From contig CAIUYS010000157.1 in assembly GCA_903903365.1 (NCBI GenBank), forward strand, positions 1 through 22,585: a stretch of 22,585 nucleotides of DNA, written 5' to 3'. The first letter of the stretch is position 1. The number at the start of each line of letters is the position of its first letter. Below are positions 6,201 to 12,738 of the stretch, piece after piece. The translations under genes were made by a program, and so were the position numbers. The DNA is from an uncultured Methylococcaceae bacterium (GTDB lineage: Bacteria; Pseudomonadota; Gammaproteobacteria; Methylococcales; Methylomonadaceae). The notes below the pieces were generated by a model. It was not told where the DNA came from and made no database searches. It saw only the letters and a list, made by a program, of their open reading frames with translations.

Positions 6201-8318
6201 CTATTTTTTTCTATAACATTTATAAGATCTCCCGTTTTCATCTTTAGGAACGCTCTCTTTATATCCAAGTCGGGTTAAAATCCCTATAACGCGGCTTCGA
6301 TTTGATTTTGTTAATTCCTTAATAGGTATGTGCAGGCATTCTTTTAATATTTCCTCGGGGAAGACATCAATATGTTTTTTACCGAATAGCCGTCTTTCCT
6401 CTAAAGAATCCAAATACCGGTTAATATCATTTTCCCACGGGTCAATAGTTTGCCTATCTTCCTGATGCAGCGCCGCATTGGGCACCGACCAATATTCGTT
6501 GGCAGTATTTCTTTTAGCGACTGCTTCCGCCCATAATTGATCACGGTTGTTCTTTACATAATCAATATCTATTTTTACGCAAAAAATAGGCAGCCAGCGC
6601 CTGGCACCCGTAGGATCATCCAGGTATCTATGATCATTGGTTGTTGCTATAAATATGTTTTGACGCAGCCAGTCTTGAGGTGAAGCGGCATAACTGGCCC
6701 GATAAGTATCTTTTTCAGAGGATAAAATGGCTTTCATCTGATTTTGGTCAGAAGCTTTCATGCAATGCAAGTCATCAAAAACCATGCACCATTTGCCGCG
6801 TAAATTTTGGTAAAAATCCTTATCACTAAAGGATGAGGTAATCGCGGCACACCATTTTTTATAAAAAAGCTCTTGTACTAACGTTGATTTCTTAATGCCC
6901 TGATCGCCTTCAAAAACCACAACAGCATCAGCCTTTGAGCCGGGTTCAAAAATACGGTTTACAGCGGACATAAAAAGATAGGTAGACACACCGCGAATAT
7001 AAGCAACATCATCATTCTTGCAGCCGGTAACCAATTCTAAAAAAGTCTCTATCCTGGGGGCTCCATCCCATTTTAAATGACTGATATAGTCGATGACTTG
7101 ATGGCTTTTCTTTTGCATGGCCGCCAATACAATTGCTTCATTAACCACATCTTTGGATAAATTATCTTTAAAATGATTCTTCTCAAGACTGGCTCGCACC
7201 TCAGTCATGTGATGAGTTTGCAGTTCATCACCAGAATTTAGATTGATAGGTGGCGCTTTTACCGGGATTATTTTGTAAAGAAAATCATCATAAGACAGCA
7301 CGTCCTTCCATTCATCGCTGTTCTGTAGAATCGTTGTAAAATTAGAAACGCACTTAACTATCGTCTGTGTCCCGTCCGCCTTTTGCTTAACAATCAGATC
7401 CGCTTTCCAGAGCGTGTTAATTTCTTCAGTTACAAATGCCCTTCTTACAACGGCTAAACCTTCTGCTTGATGAACATCATTCCAATCCATTCCATCGGTC
7501 GCCTCAATCATTTTCCCATTGCAAGATTTAGCCGCAATATCCGAATGATCGCGCCCCGCCTTATCGCCATCGACCGCAATCAATATTTCAGCCAGCGCGT
7601 TTTTATTGCGGGCCATCAATGCGACTTTTTGTAAATTGTTGGCCGAGAAGGCCGCGATTACAGGTAAACCTGAGGCTTGATGAATAGATTGTGCCGTTGC
7701 CAAGCCCTCGGCAATCACCACACATTTTGATGACTGCCAATCCCCCAGGGGAAACCAACCGCCGGTAGTGCTGCCGCCCTTCATAAATAACTTGGTACCG
7801 TCATCAGTAATAATTTGCAGCGTGGCTATTACACCGGATGGGGCATAGACAGGCGTAATCATGGCGGTAATGGCGCGCTCACCTTTAAAGCCAAACGCCG
7901 ATGAAGGAATCTCAGATACAAACCGGCATCCTGCAGGTTTCTCAATACCTTTTTTTGCTAAATAAGCAGATGTGCCATTTTCTGACGCTTGTTCATATAG
8001 GCGCTTTGCTCTTTGAGCCGCCTCAGCTTTTTCTTTTTTGGCTTCCTCAAATTTAAGTGCTATTTTTTTATCGATGTCGGCAAGTTCTGTGCGGGTTAAT
8101 AGTCGGCCTGTGCCATTTGACCAGGTAGTTTTTGAGCCATCGCGCCAGCTGCCGAACGATCCTGCCCTGCCTTTTGAATCATCGAAAGCGATATACCAAC
8201 CATCTTTTGAATAACTTTTATTCTGATCAGTTGCAAAGCGGTGCATTTCACCATCCATGATAATGTCGCGGGGCGCTGAATAGCCAAAAGCGATAATAGC
8301 TTCAACCAACGTACTCAT
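6201..8318 (-). CDS. Phage primase/helicase: Toprim primase fused to SF3 (VapE/D5-like) helicase
   Basis: A 705-residue replication protein. I start it at MSTLVEAII (8318): GGAGG lies 8 bases upstream and the ATG overlaps the stop of the SF2 helicase (ATGA), whereas the ATG six codons further upstream has no such site. The N-terminal part (residues about 1-290) ends in a Toprim-type domain with VVIAEGLATAQS (about 200-211) and IAVDGDKAG (about 247-255). The C-terminal part is a virulence-associated-E/SF3 ATPase with VFEGDQGIKKST as Walker A (about 468-479), MVFDDL as Walker B (about 512-517), and IFIATTNDHRYL plus GARRW as sensor regions. Walker A has Lys in place of the second Gly, a variant I recall in some VapE proteins. 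It probably initiates replication at the adjacent repeat region. Confidence 0.92.
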   Translation of the reverse strand: MSTLVEAIIAFGYSAPRDIIMDGEMHRFATDQNKSYSKDGWYIAFDDSKGRAGSFGSWRDGSKTTWSNGTGRLLTRTELADIDKKIALKFEEAKKEKAEAAQRAKRLYEQASENGTSAYLAKKGIEKPAGCRFVSEIPSSAFGFKGERAITAMITPVYAPSGVIATLQIITDDGTKLFMKGGSTTGGWFPLGDWQSSKCVVIAEGLATAQSIHQASGLPVIAAFSANNLQKVALMARNKNALAEILIAVDGDKAGRDHSDIAAKSCNGKMIEATDGMDWNDVHQAEGLAVVRRAFVTEEINTLWKADLIVKQKADGTQTIVKCVSNFTTILQNSDEWKDVLSYDDFLYKIIPVKAPPINLNSGDELQTHHMTEVRASLEKNHFKDNLSKDVVNEAIVLAAMQKKSHQVIDYISHLKWDGAPRIETFLELVTGCKNDDVAYIRGVSTYLFMSAVNRIFEPGSKADAVVVFEGDQGIKKSTLVQELFYKKWCAAITSSFSDKDFYQNLRGKWCMVFDDLHCMKASDQNQMKAILSSEKDTYRASYAASPQDWLRQNIFIATTNDHRYLDDPTGARRWLPIFCVKIDIDYVKNNRDQLWAEAVAKRNTANEYWSVPNAALHQEDRQTIDPWENDINRYLDSLEERRLFGKKHIDVFPEEILKECLHIPIKELTKSNRSRVIGILTRLGYKESVPKDENGRSYKCYRKK

Positions 8319-9958
8319 GCGACTTGCCTCCACCATTCCGCAGTATGCCTCGGTATTAGCGCCGCACCTTCATCACCAAATTCTTTTTTAATCTCATAAA
8401 ATACTTTCCCCCGCTTCCAACCTTTTTCCTGTGCCATACGCATGTGCTTTCTAAATTGATTTTTTACCCGTAAAGCCAGTGGCATTTCATCCGATTCAAA
8501 AAGCGTTAATTCGTCCTCGGTAGATGTTGGCAGCTCCTTTTCTTCCTCTTCATTAACCATGTGCGCTTGGTCATCGGTATAAAGCGCGTGACATTGCGGA
8601 CAGTAACCCTCTTTGGTAAACGCTACCTCATCAATATCAACCTTTTCCATGGATAACTTAAACTGACTATTGCACACCTTACAATTACCTATTCCACAAC
8701 CCGGACAAAGCGATAAGGCACTGTGTTTTTTAGCCTTCATTGCCGCTTTGGCTTTAGGCATTAACTCAGCCAATAATTTCTCTTGGACATCAGCAAGCCA
8801 AGCCTTGGGTTCCGCGTTGTAAATCAGATCACAACACTCGCAAGTCGCCAATGTATCAACCTCTTTATCTTTTTTCTTGCGGTCTTTATCGCCTAACAGC
8901 GTCCATACCCGATTTAAGTGCGGTGCGCCATGCTCGTCAATAATACCGGCATGATCCAGCACAATCGCCCCAAACTTGTTGTTGGCCGTGCGCATAATTC
9001 GCCCGATCATTTGTAGCGCCTTGGCAATCGACTTGGTGGGCGCGGCTAAAATACAGCACTCCAATTCAGGGAAATCAAAACCCTCGGTCAAGATCATGCA
9101 GTTAACCACGACCTTGATGTAACCCTTGCGCCAGTCGGCAATAATGGCTCGACGTTCTGCTAACGGCATACCGCCATCAATCGACGCTGCCGGAATACCG
9201 GCATTAAAAAACTCTTGGGCAATATGCCTTGAATGTTCAACCCCGCACGCAAACGCCACGGTCAACTTACCGTTAGCGTGTTTTTTCCAGTTGGCGATAA
9301 TGTCACCGACTAACTTGGGCGTGTCCACGGCCTCTTGAAGCTCGCCTTCCGCATAATCGCCCTGGCGTTTTTTGATACCGGCCAGCAATGTGCTGTCAAA
9401 TTTACCCGTGTACAGCGTAGGCTTAATCAAGCGCTCACGATTGATCAACTCGCCAATCGTAATAACTTCGACCAGCTCGTCAAAAATATCATCCAAGCCT
9501 TTGCCGTCCAGCCGCTCCGGTGTCGCTGACAAGCCAATTACCTTGGCCTTGGGATAGTTGGCCAATACATCACGATACGACTTACTGGCCGCACGGTGAC
9601 ACTCATCAATAATAATCAAGTCAGCCGGTGGAAATTCCCGCTTCATCAATGTTTGAATGGAGGCAACATGCACTTTAGCCAGTGGGTTATAACGCTTGTC
9701 GCCGCTCATAATCACCGAATAATTCAGCACGCCAAAATCCTCCAGCTTTGCACAGGATTGATCTATTAATTCACGACGATGCGCCAAAAATAAAATAAAA
9801 CTGCCCTTAAGCACTGCACCCTGGATGATGGCCGCAGAAATAACCGTCTTGCCGCCGCCCGTAGGCACGCACAGCAACTGGGATCTGACGCCCTTGCGAA
9901 TATTACTTCGCAGGGTTTCCGTTGCTTCTTCTTGATAATCGTATAGTGTTGGTGTCAT
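8315..9958 (-). CDS. SF2 DEAD/DEAH-box helicase with C-terminal zinc-binding region
   Basis: A 547-residue helicase of the SSL2/type III restriction-subunit-like group found in phage replication modules. Motifs in order: Q-like LYDYQEEA (about 6-13), Walker A VPTGGGKT (31-38), Ia AHRRELIDQ (59-67), II DECH (118-121), III SATPERL (144-150), and a C-terminal RecA-like domain with VNCMILTEGFDFPELE (285-300) and VI QMIGRIMR (316-323). Beyond residue 370 it carries clustered cysteines: CECC (373-376), CPGC and CKVC (418-429) and CPQC (453-456), suggesting two zinc ribbons. It overlaps both neighbours by ATGA. GAGG lies 5 bases before the start. It probably works with the primase/helicase on recombination-dependent or origin opening. 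Confidence 0.92.
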   Translation of the reverse strand: MTPTLYDYQEEATETLRSNIRKGVRSQLLCVPTGGGKTVISAAIIQGAVLKGSFILFLAHRRELIDQSCAKLEDFGVLNYSVIMSGDKRYNPLAKVHVASIQTLMKREFPPADLIIIDECHRAASKSYRDVLANYPKAKVIGLSATPERLDGKGLDDIFDELVEVITIGELINRERLIKPTLYTGKFDSTLLAGIKKRQGDYAEGELQEAVDTPKLVGDIIANWKKHANGKLTVAFACGVEHSRHIAQEFFNAGIPAASIDGGMPLAERRAIIADWRKGYIKVVVNCMILTEGFDFPELECCILAAPTKSIAKALQMIGRIMRTANNKFGAIVLDHAGIIDEHGAPHLNRVWTLLGDKDRKKKDKEVDTLATCECCDLIYNAEPKAWLADVQEKLLAELMPKAKAAMKAKKHSALSLCPGCGIGNCKVCNSQFKLSMEKVDIDEVAFTKEGYCPQCHALYTDDQAHMVNEEEEKELPTSTEDELTLFESDEMPLALRVKNQFRKHMRMAQEKGWKRGKVFYEIKKEFGDEGAALIPRHTAEWWRQVA

Positions 9959-10140
9959 AATGCCTCTGTTTGTTGTGAAAAGCCCTGTTGATCTTGTCGG
10001 ATGTCAGGGCTTTTTTTTGCCTGAAATTTACTGCAATCCCTATCTTTTAACGTACCACCCCAGAAAATTCCGCTCTCTGAGTTATTGCCTCGCGCCACCC
10101 TGGCTTGTCTTATTTGTATTTGACTGGGGTTTTTAGCCAT
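9955..10140 (-). CDS. Small basic protein of unknown function
   Basis: A 61-residue protein if started at MAKNPSQIQIRQARV (10140). An ATG 12 codons upstream is in frame but would lie wholly within the preceding membrane peptide gene. The sequence is basic and polar, with SESGIFWGGTLKDRDCSKF in the middle and a Gln-rich end. There is no known motif that I recognise. Its stop overlaps the SF2 helicase start (ATGA), and its start overlaps the upstream gene by 31 bases, so it sits properly in the early operon. A DNA-associated role is possible from the charge, but nothing more can be said. Confidence 0.55.
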   Translation of the reverse strand: MAKNPSQIQIRQARVARGNNSESGIFWGGTLKDRDCSKFQAKKSPDIRQDQQGFSQQTEAL

Positions 10141-10217
10141 CCCCAGCTCATAAGGATCACACCGGCCAATGCCCAAGCCAGACCCTGTTTTATCTTTTGT
10201 AAAGTGTTAGCAATCAT
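10110..10217 (-). CDS. 35-residue membrane peptide
   Basis: An ATG at 10217 opens a 35-residue frame: MIANTLQKIKQGLAWALAGV, then ILMSWGWLKTPVKYK. There is a short amphipathic and basic N-terminus, one hydrophobic helix of about 17 residues with several Trp, and a basic C-terminus. The gene overlaps the next gene downstream and follows another tiny membrane peptide gene by 14 bases. Two neighbouring one-helix peptides in an early phage operon could be membrane-acting regulators, superinfection-exclusion peptides or holin-like parts. None of these is shown. It is shorter than most gene-calling limits. Confidence 0.45.
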   Translation of the reverse strand: MIANTLQKIKQGLAWALAGVILMSWGWLKTPVKYK

Positions 10218-10231
10218 GGCAACAGACCAGG

Positions 10232-10354
10232 CTAGAAGCCATAGCCGGTATGATCGTCATCGTCATCATCTCTTGTACTTAGATACAGCCAAGTGACTGA
10301 TCCAACTGCAATCAGGAATACCAGGGATAAGAGAATTGTTGTGAGTGTTGTCAT
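10232..10354 (-). CDS. 40-residue membrane peptide with poly-Asp tail
   Basis: An ATG at 10354 gives MTTLTTILLSLVFLIAVGSV followed by TWLYLSTR, six Asp, and HTGYGF. The first 25 residues form one hydrophobic helix; the C-terminus is strongly acidic. The acidic tail would make an N-out or N-in orientation ambiguous. It lies between a small RHH-like protein gene and a second membrane peptide gene, all on the minus strand. The same pattern of tiny membrane proteins recurs in the rightward arm (15632-15867). I do not recognise a family. Confidence 0.5.
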   Translation of the reverse strand: MTTLTTILLSLVFLIAVGSVTWLYLSTRDDDDDDHTGYGF

Positions 10355-10397
10355 AGTAGATTTTTAAAAAAGTTCAAGAAAATTTCTGGTATAGATG

Positions 10398-10604
10398 CTA
10401 TTCACTTAAGACCTTTATACCCAGTATCTTGTTTAGTAAATTAGCCTCACACCTTTTGGCAGCAACCCACTCAGATATGATTTTGAAACCCATTTCACTG
10501 GTCGATATACCCGCCTCTTCTGCGTACCCGACAATGACGCTCTTGATTGACGAGGGCATCGCTATCGGAATGTTGGTGTCTTTTTTTTCTGGGTGCTCAG
10601 TCAT
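10398..10604 (-). CDS. Small ribbon-helix-helix-like protein, function unknown
   Basis: A 68-residue protein. The segment IPIAMPSSIKSVIVGYAEEAG, then ISTSEMGFKIISEWVAAKR, has the strand-helix-turn-helix rhythm of MetJ/Arc-type (RHH) DNA-binding domains, where a short beta-strand precedes two helices and 'G.S.SE' marks the turn. AAAGG lies 11 bases before the start. The gene belongs to the leftward early operon between the Cro-like region and the helicases. A transcription regulator is a reasonable guess, but the resemblance is loose and the strand lacks clear alternating polar residues. Confidence 0.45.
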   Translation of the reverse strand: MTEHPEKKDTNIPIAMPSSIKSVIVGYAEEAGISTSEMGFKIISEWVAAKRCEANLLNKILGIKVLSE

Positions 10605-10637
10605 GCCAATTACTACCTTTAAAAATTAAAAAAACCA

Positions 10638-10679
10638 CTGTGTTAAAATCAAAACTCTCACATCTATCAATTAACACAG
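10638..10679. repeat. 9-bp perfect inverted repeat, 24-bp spacer
   Basis: CTGTGTTAA at 10638-10646 and TTAACACAG at 10671-10679 are perfect reverse complements. The pair lies between the start of the minus-strand RHH-like gene (10604) and the ATG of the plus-strand frame at 10691. The two half-sites are 33 bp apart centre to centre, close to three helical turns. This suits either cooperative binding of a dimeric regulator or a hairpin in the leftward transcript. Confidence 0.45.
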
Positions 10680-10688
10680 GGTTAAAAC

Positions 10689-11108
10689 TTATGACCGAAA
10701 AAAATGCTTCAGAAATTTACGTAAGACAGATTCAGATAGAGCAGCAAGTTTGCATTCAAGCCGCCTTACAAGTGCTGATTGACGAATTAATCCGCACCAA
10801 CCTAATGACGCCAGAGCGTCTAGCCGATGCTTTTCAAGTACGCTCTGATACGCACCGGAGTCATGAACAAACTGAATCGGGTAACTTTTTAGCGGCACTT
10901 GCACGTTATTCAGCGTCTTTTGATGCACGCGAACTAGGCTACCGGAAATAACGTAATGCACCCCGCCGGTAGACAGACCGATAACATCAAGCCCCGTCAA
11001 CCGCTCGCTGCGTATATACGCTTCAAACTCCCAAGGTTTGAGCTTTTCGTAGAAGGCTATGTCTATCGGTGGATCAATAGGGATTTCATTGTGTGTCATG
11101 GGTGACAT
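10689..11108 (-). CDS. Hypothetical early protein downstream of the Cro-like gene
   Basis: A 139-residue frame that starts 3 bases after the stop of the Cro-like gene, as expected for the second gene of the leftward operon. The first 55 residues (EIPIDPPIDIAFYEKLKPWEF, then EAYIRSERLTGLDVIGLSTGG) look like ordinary protein. From about residue 53 the frame is antisense to a plausible plus-strand gene (10691-10951) and is richer in Leu, Arg and Ser, so its C-terminal half could be spurious or the overlap genuine. No known domain is recognised. Confidence 0.5.
   Translation of the reverse strand: MSPMTHNEIPIDPPIDIAFYEKLKPWEFEAYIRSERLTGLDVIGLSTGGVHYVISGSLVRVHQKTLNNVQVPLKSYPIQFVHDSGAYQSVLEKHRLDALASLGWCGLIRQSALVRRLECKLAALSESVLRKFLKHFFRS
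10691..10951 (+). CDS. Hypothetical 86-residue protein, antisense to the leftward operon
   Basis: An ATG at 10691 opens MTEKNASEIYVRQIQIEQQV, then a helical amphipathic stretch (CIQAALQVLIDELIRTNLMT), and a polar C-terminus ending ELGYRK. Codon use and helical pattern look like a real protein. It runs against the leftward transcript and overlaps the C-terminal half of the minus-strand frame at 10689-11108; probably only one is translated at a given time. A weak promoter could lie in 10640-10670. The nearest upstream signal is AGGG about 8 bases before the ATG. I do not recognise a family. Confidence 0.45.
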   Translation: MTEKNASEIYVRQIQIEQQVCIQAALQVLIDELIRTNLMTPERLADAFQVRSDTHRSHEQTESGNFLAALARYSASFDARELGYRK

Positions 11109-11111
11109 TAT

Positions 11112-11306
11112 TTATTTTCCAAAGATGTCGGGTCGGATTTGTTCGCGGGGAATGCCGGTAAGTTTTTCCATCTGAACAGCGATTTTAGGAGACGCTTTCT
11201 TTTCTCCTGACAACCACTGACAAACGGCTGCTTGAGTAACTCCAAGAGCTACAGCCATCTCATGTTGTGTTTTAAACTGATTTCTAACTTCTTGAACTCT
11301 ATTCAT
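11112..11306 (-). CDS. Cro-like/YdaS-type HTH regulator
   Basis: A 64-residue HTH protein: MNRVQEVRNQFKTQHEMAVA, then LGVTQAAVCQWLSGEKKASP. This is the Cro/YdaS pattern: helix 2 'HEMAVALGV', turn, helix 3 'TQAAVCQWL', then the 'KIAVQMEKLTGI' helix and 'REQIRPDIFG' tail, which is nearly diagnostic of the YdaS/Cro group. It is transcribed divergently from the repressor gene, is the first gene of the leftward arm, and overlies its own operator region. It should antagonise the repressor and commit the phage to lytic growth. The -10 box ends 7 bases before the ATG, so its mRNA may be leaderless or nearly so. Confidence 0.88.
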   Translation of the reverse strand: MNRVQEVRNQFKTQHEMAVALGVTQAAVCQWLSGEKKASPKIAVQMEKLTGIPREQIRPDIFGK

Positions 11307-11313
11307 GGCTAAG

Positions 11314-11355
11314 ATTATAACCGATAGTTATTTTAATTCAATAATTAATAGTGAT
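11314..11355 (-). promoter_or_regulatory. Leftward early promoter with two operator sites
   Basis: Read on the minus strand, the -10 box TATAAT occupies 11319-11314 and the -35 box TTGAAT lies 16 bases upstream (11341-11336). Operator-like site O1, ATAACTATCGGTTAT (11331-11317), overlaps the -10. Site O2, ATCACTATTAATTAT (11355-11341), lies 24 bp upstream. The same 42-bp layout recurs at 14353-14394 with 32 of 42 bases identical, which strongly suggests a common repressor. The ATG of the Cro-like gene starts 7 bases after the -10. Confidence 0.8.
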
Positions 11356-11373
11356 TTATTTTTAGCGCATAAT
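11345..11373 (+). promoter_or_regulatory. Probable repressor maintenance promoter, leaderless transcript
   Basis: TTAATA (11345-11350) and CATAAT (11368-11373) are spaced by 17 bases. Transcription would start about 7 bases later, at or beside the A of the repressor ATG (11380). No Shine-Dalgarno sequence is present before that ATG. Lambda cI from PRM is a known leaderless case. The -35 lies inside operator O2, which would allow autoregulation. This is inferred from spacing alone. Confidence 0.45.
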
Positions 11374-11379
11374 CACCTG

Positions 11380-11823
11380 ATGAAATATTCAGAGTATGCA
11401 GGCCGATTTAAGCGGCTTTGGAGTGAATCGGACGCACCCAAAACACAAAAGGAATTAGCTAAATGGCTTGATTATTCACAGCCAATGATTAACTATTGGT
11501 TAAACGGTGAAAAACTTCCGTCGATGGACACAGCAATAAAGATCGCCAATAAATTTGGCGTGTGCGTAGAGTGGCTTATTACGGGAAAGGGTGAAAAACG
11601 CCCAGGTGAAGGTGTTGATTTAAATCGCGTAATTGATATAACTTATCTATCAAATGATGATGCTGAATTTGTTGCTAATCTTGTCGCTAAATTATCCAAA
11701 AATAAACCCGAAAATAACCAAAATAAACCATTGACACCCACCACCGAAAATGTGGGGGGGGGGCTGAAACCTGCGGTCAGCCTACCCTCAGCGGACAATG
11801 GCAAGCAGAAGATAGGCGCATAA
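11380..11823 (+). CDS. CI-like prophage repressor (HTH), frame broken at a G10 tract
   Basis: A 147-residue frame starting MKYSEYAGRFKRLWSESDAP. A longer in-frame start at 11305 would translate the operator region and overlaps the Cro-like start, so I reject it. Residues about 10-75 form a Cro/CI-type HTH: TQKELAKWLDYSQPMINYWL, then GEKLPSMDTAIKIANKFGVC and VEWLITGKG, the 'W.L.G.G' end typical of phage repressors. There is no S24 peptidase, so RecA-driven self-cleavage is not expected. After a Lys/Asn/Pro-rich linker the frame enters ten G (11754-11763) and ends at 11823 in a low-quality tail. A better C-terminus exists in the -1 frame (see the next entry). It faces the Cro-like gene across the operator region. 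Confidence 0.85.
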   Translation: MKYSEYAGRFKRLWSESDAPKTQKELAKWLDYSQPMINYWLNGEKLPSMDTAIKIANKFGVCVEWLITGKGEKRPGEGVDLNRVIDITYLSNDDAEFVANLVAKLSKNKPENNQNKPLTPTTENVGGGLKPAVSLPSADNGKQKIGA

Positions 11824-11924
11824 ATAAGATTGTTGATCGTCGTATGCGCGTAAATTTTAGCGGTATTGATGAAGGCGCCGGTTATCCGGCTATGATGGCG
11901 CGACATAAAAAAACGAGTGAGTAA
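11754..11924 (+). other. G10 homopolymer and out-of-frame C-terminal extension of the repressor
   Basis: Ten G occupy 11754-11763. In the -1 frame a 53-codon extension runs from 11763 to the TAA at 11922-11924, 3 bases before the next ATG. It includes DRRINKIVDRRMRVNFSGID and ends MMARHKKTSE. With 11 or 8 G the repressor would read through to 181 or 180 residues. With 9 G it would stop at once (GGC TGA). The close fit to the downstream gene suggests the long form is ancestral. Transcriptional or ribosomal slippage, phase variation, or a sequencing miscount could each explain the run. Confidence 0.6.
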
Positions 11925-11927
11925 ATT

Positions 11928-12152
11928 ATGACAACGATAAGTTTTGACACAGATCGGCTAGTTGAAGATTTAAAATCTTCCGGCCTTCCCCACGACCAAG
12001 CTCGTGCTATTGTGCGTGGCTTGGTAGAGGCACAAACAGAATTAGCGACTAAAACGGATTTGGTGCAACTTGAGCAGCGCCTGACAATCAAGCTTGGTAG
12101 CATGATGGTGGTTGCCATTGGCATTGTTGCTGTGCTGGTTAAGCTTCTTTAG
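11928..12152 (+). CDS. DUF1640/CCDC90-like coiled-coil membrane protein
   Basis: A 74-residue protein beginning MTTISFDTDRLVEDLKSSGL and ending in a hydrophobic helix (MMVVAIGIVAVLVKLL). The middle (ARAIVRGLVEAQTELATKTD, then LVQLEQRL) is a predicted coiled coil. 'FDT...V..L...G....QA.A......AQ.ELATK.DL..LE..L' followed by a C-terminal membrane helix is the small bacterial DUF1640 pattern that I know from many proteobacterial and phage-borne genes. Function is unknown; family members are often near toxin or mobile gene clusters. The start lies 4 bases after the stop of the extended repressor frame, so it is probably co-transcribed with the repressor and expressed in the lysogen. Confidence 0.8.
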   Translation: MTTISFDTDRLVEDLKSSGLPHDQARAIVRGLVEAQTELATKTDLVQLEQRLTIKLGSMMVVAIGIVAVLVKLL

Positions 12153-12297
12153 TAAAGCATTATGATCGGCATGGTAGTGCACCGGCAGAGTACGGAGATA
12201 TAAGACATAAAAGCGAAAAATAAAACCGGACAGATGAGCAATGACGACGATTATCTTTAATACCCATGAATTTTTTCTTGATTTTATTGCTCTAAAA

Positions 12298-12313
12298 TTA
12301 ACTTATAGGTTAA
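12298..12313 (+). promoter_or_regulatory. Inverted repeat before the TAC operon, probable autoregulatory operator
   Basis: TTAAC (12298-12302) and GTTAA (12309-12313) form an inverted repeat with a 6-bp spacer, ending 1 base before the toxin ATG (12315). A TTGATT element lies at 12278-12283, a reasonable -35 for a promoter whose -10 falls in this repeat. Toxin-antitoxin operons are commonly repressed by the antitoxin at such a site. The promoter assignment is weak. Confidence 0.4.
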
Positions 12314-12314
12314 A

Positions 12315-12737
12315 ATGAAACTTAAGGTTTTGCTCGAATCGCCCTCATCGCACGTTAAGGTTGTCGCCATAATGGAGGGTGATACGTGTGAAACTGAAGA
12401 ATTTTTGAATGACCTGGCTGAGAACTATCAGGCCAGTGCTGATGGGTTATTTAGATTAATTGAGCAAGTTGTAGAGAGTGGATTGGAGGCTTTATCGACA
12501 AAGCAATGTCATCAAGTTGATAAAACTCATAAAATTTATGAATTAATTAAAGGCGATATACGCCTGTTATTTTTTAAAGGTCATGGCGATACCTTAATTG
12601 TAACGACCCACGCATTGATAAAAAAAACCCAAAAGACCCCTGAAAAAGATAAAAACAAAGCTATTCGTTATAAAAAAGCCTATCAATTGGCACACGACAA
12701 GCATCAAATTAATTTTGTTAAAGACGAGGACGGCTAG
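12315..12737 (+). CDS. RelE/HigB-like (Gp49-type) toxin of a toxin-antitoxin-chaperone operon
   Basis: A 140-residue protein. The N-terminal half (VKVVAIMEGDTCETEEFLND, then a helical block to about 60) and the core (THKIYELIKGDIRLLFFKGHG, DTLIVTTHALIKKTQKTP) match the phage-derived Gp49-like branch of RelE/ParE/HigB toxins: 'YEL..GDIRL.FF......I.L.H.F.KK...TP'. Toxins of this fold usually cut mRNA on the ribosome. The C-terminus (about 111-140) is a basic helix, as usual, and is slightly extended. It is the first gene of a three-gene operon with an HTH antitoxin and a SecB-like chaperone. The antitoxin ATG follows one base after the toxin stop. AGG lies 5 bases before the start. Confidence 0.82.
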   Translation: MKLKVLLESPSSHVKVVAIMEGDTCETEEFLNDLAENYQASADGLFRLIEQVVESGLEALSTKQCHQVDKTHKIYELIKGDIRLLFFKGHGDTLIVTTHALIKKTQKTPEKDKNKAIRYKKAYQLAHDKHQINFVKDEDG

Positions 12738-12738
12738 T

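Noticed and set aside
11305..11379. Upstream in-frame start of the CI-like repressor
   Set aside because: It would translate across both operators and overlap the Cro-like start, and the extra 25 residues do not resemble repressor N-termini.
471..12152. Walker A change (GIKKST) in the primase/helicase as a disabled ATPase
   Set aside because: The catalytic Lys-Ser/Thr is intact and I recall Lys in this position in other VapE-like helicases, so it is likely a normal family variant.
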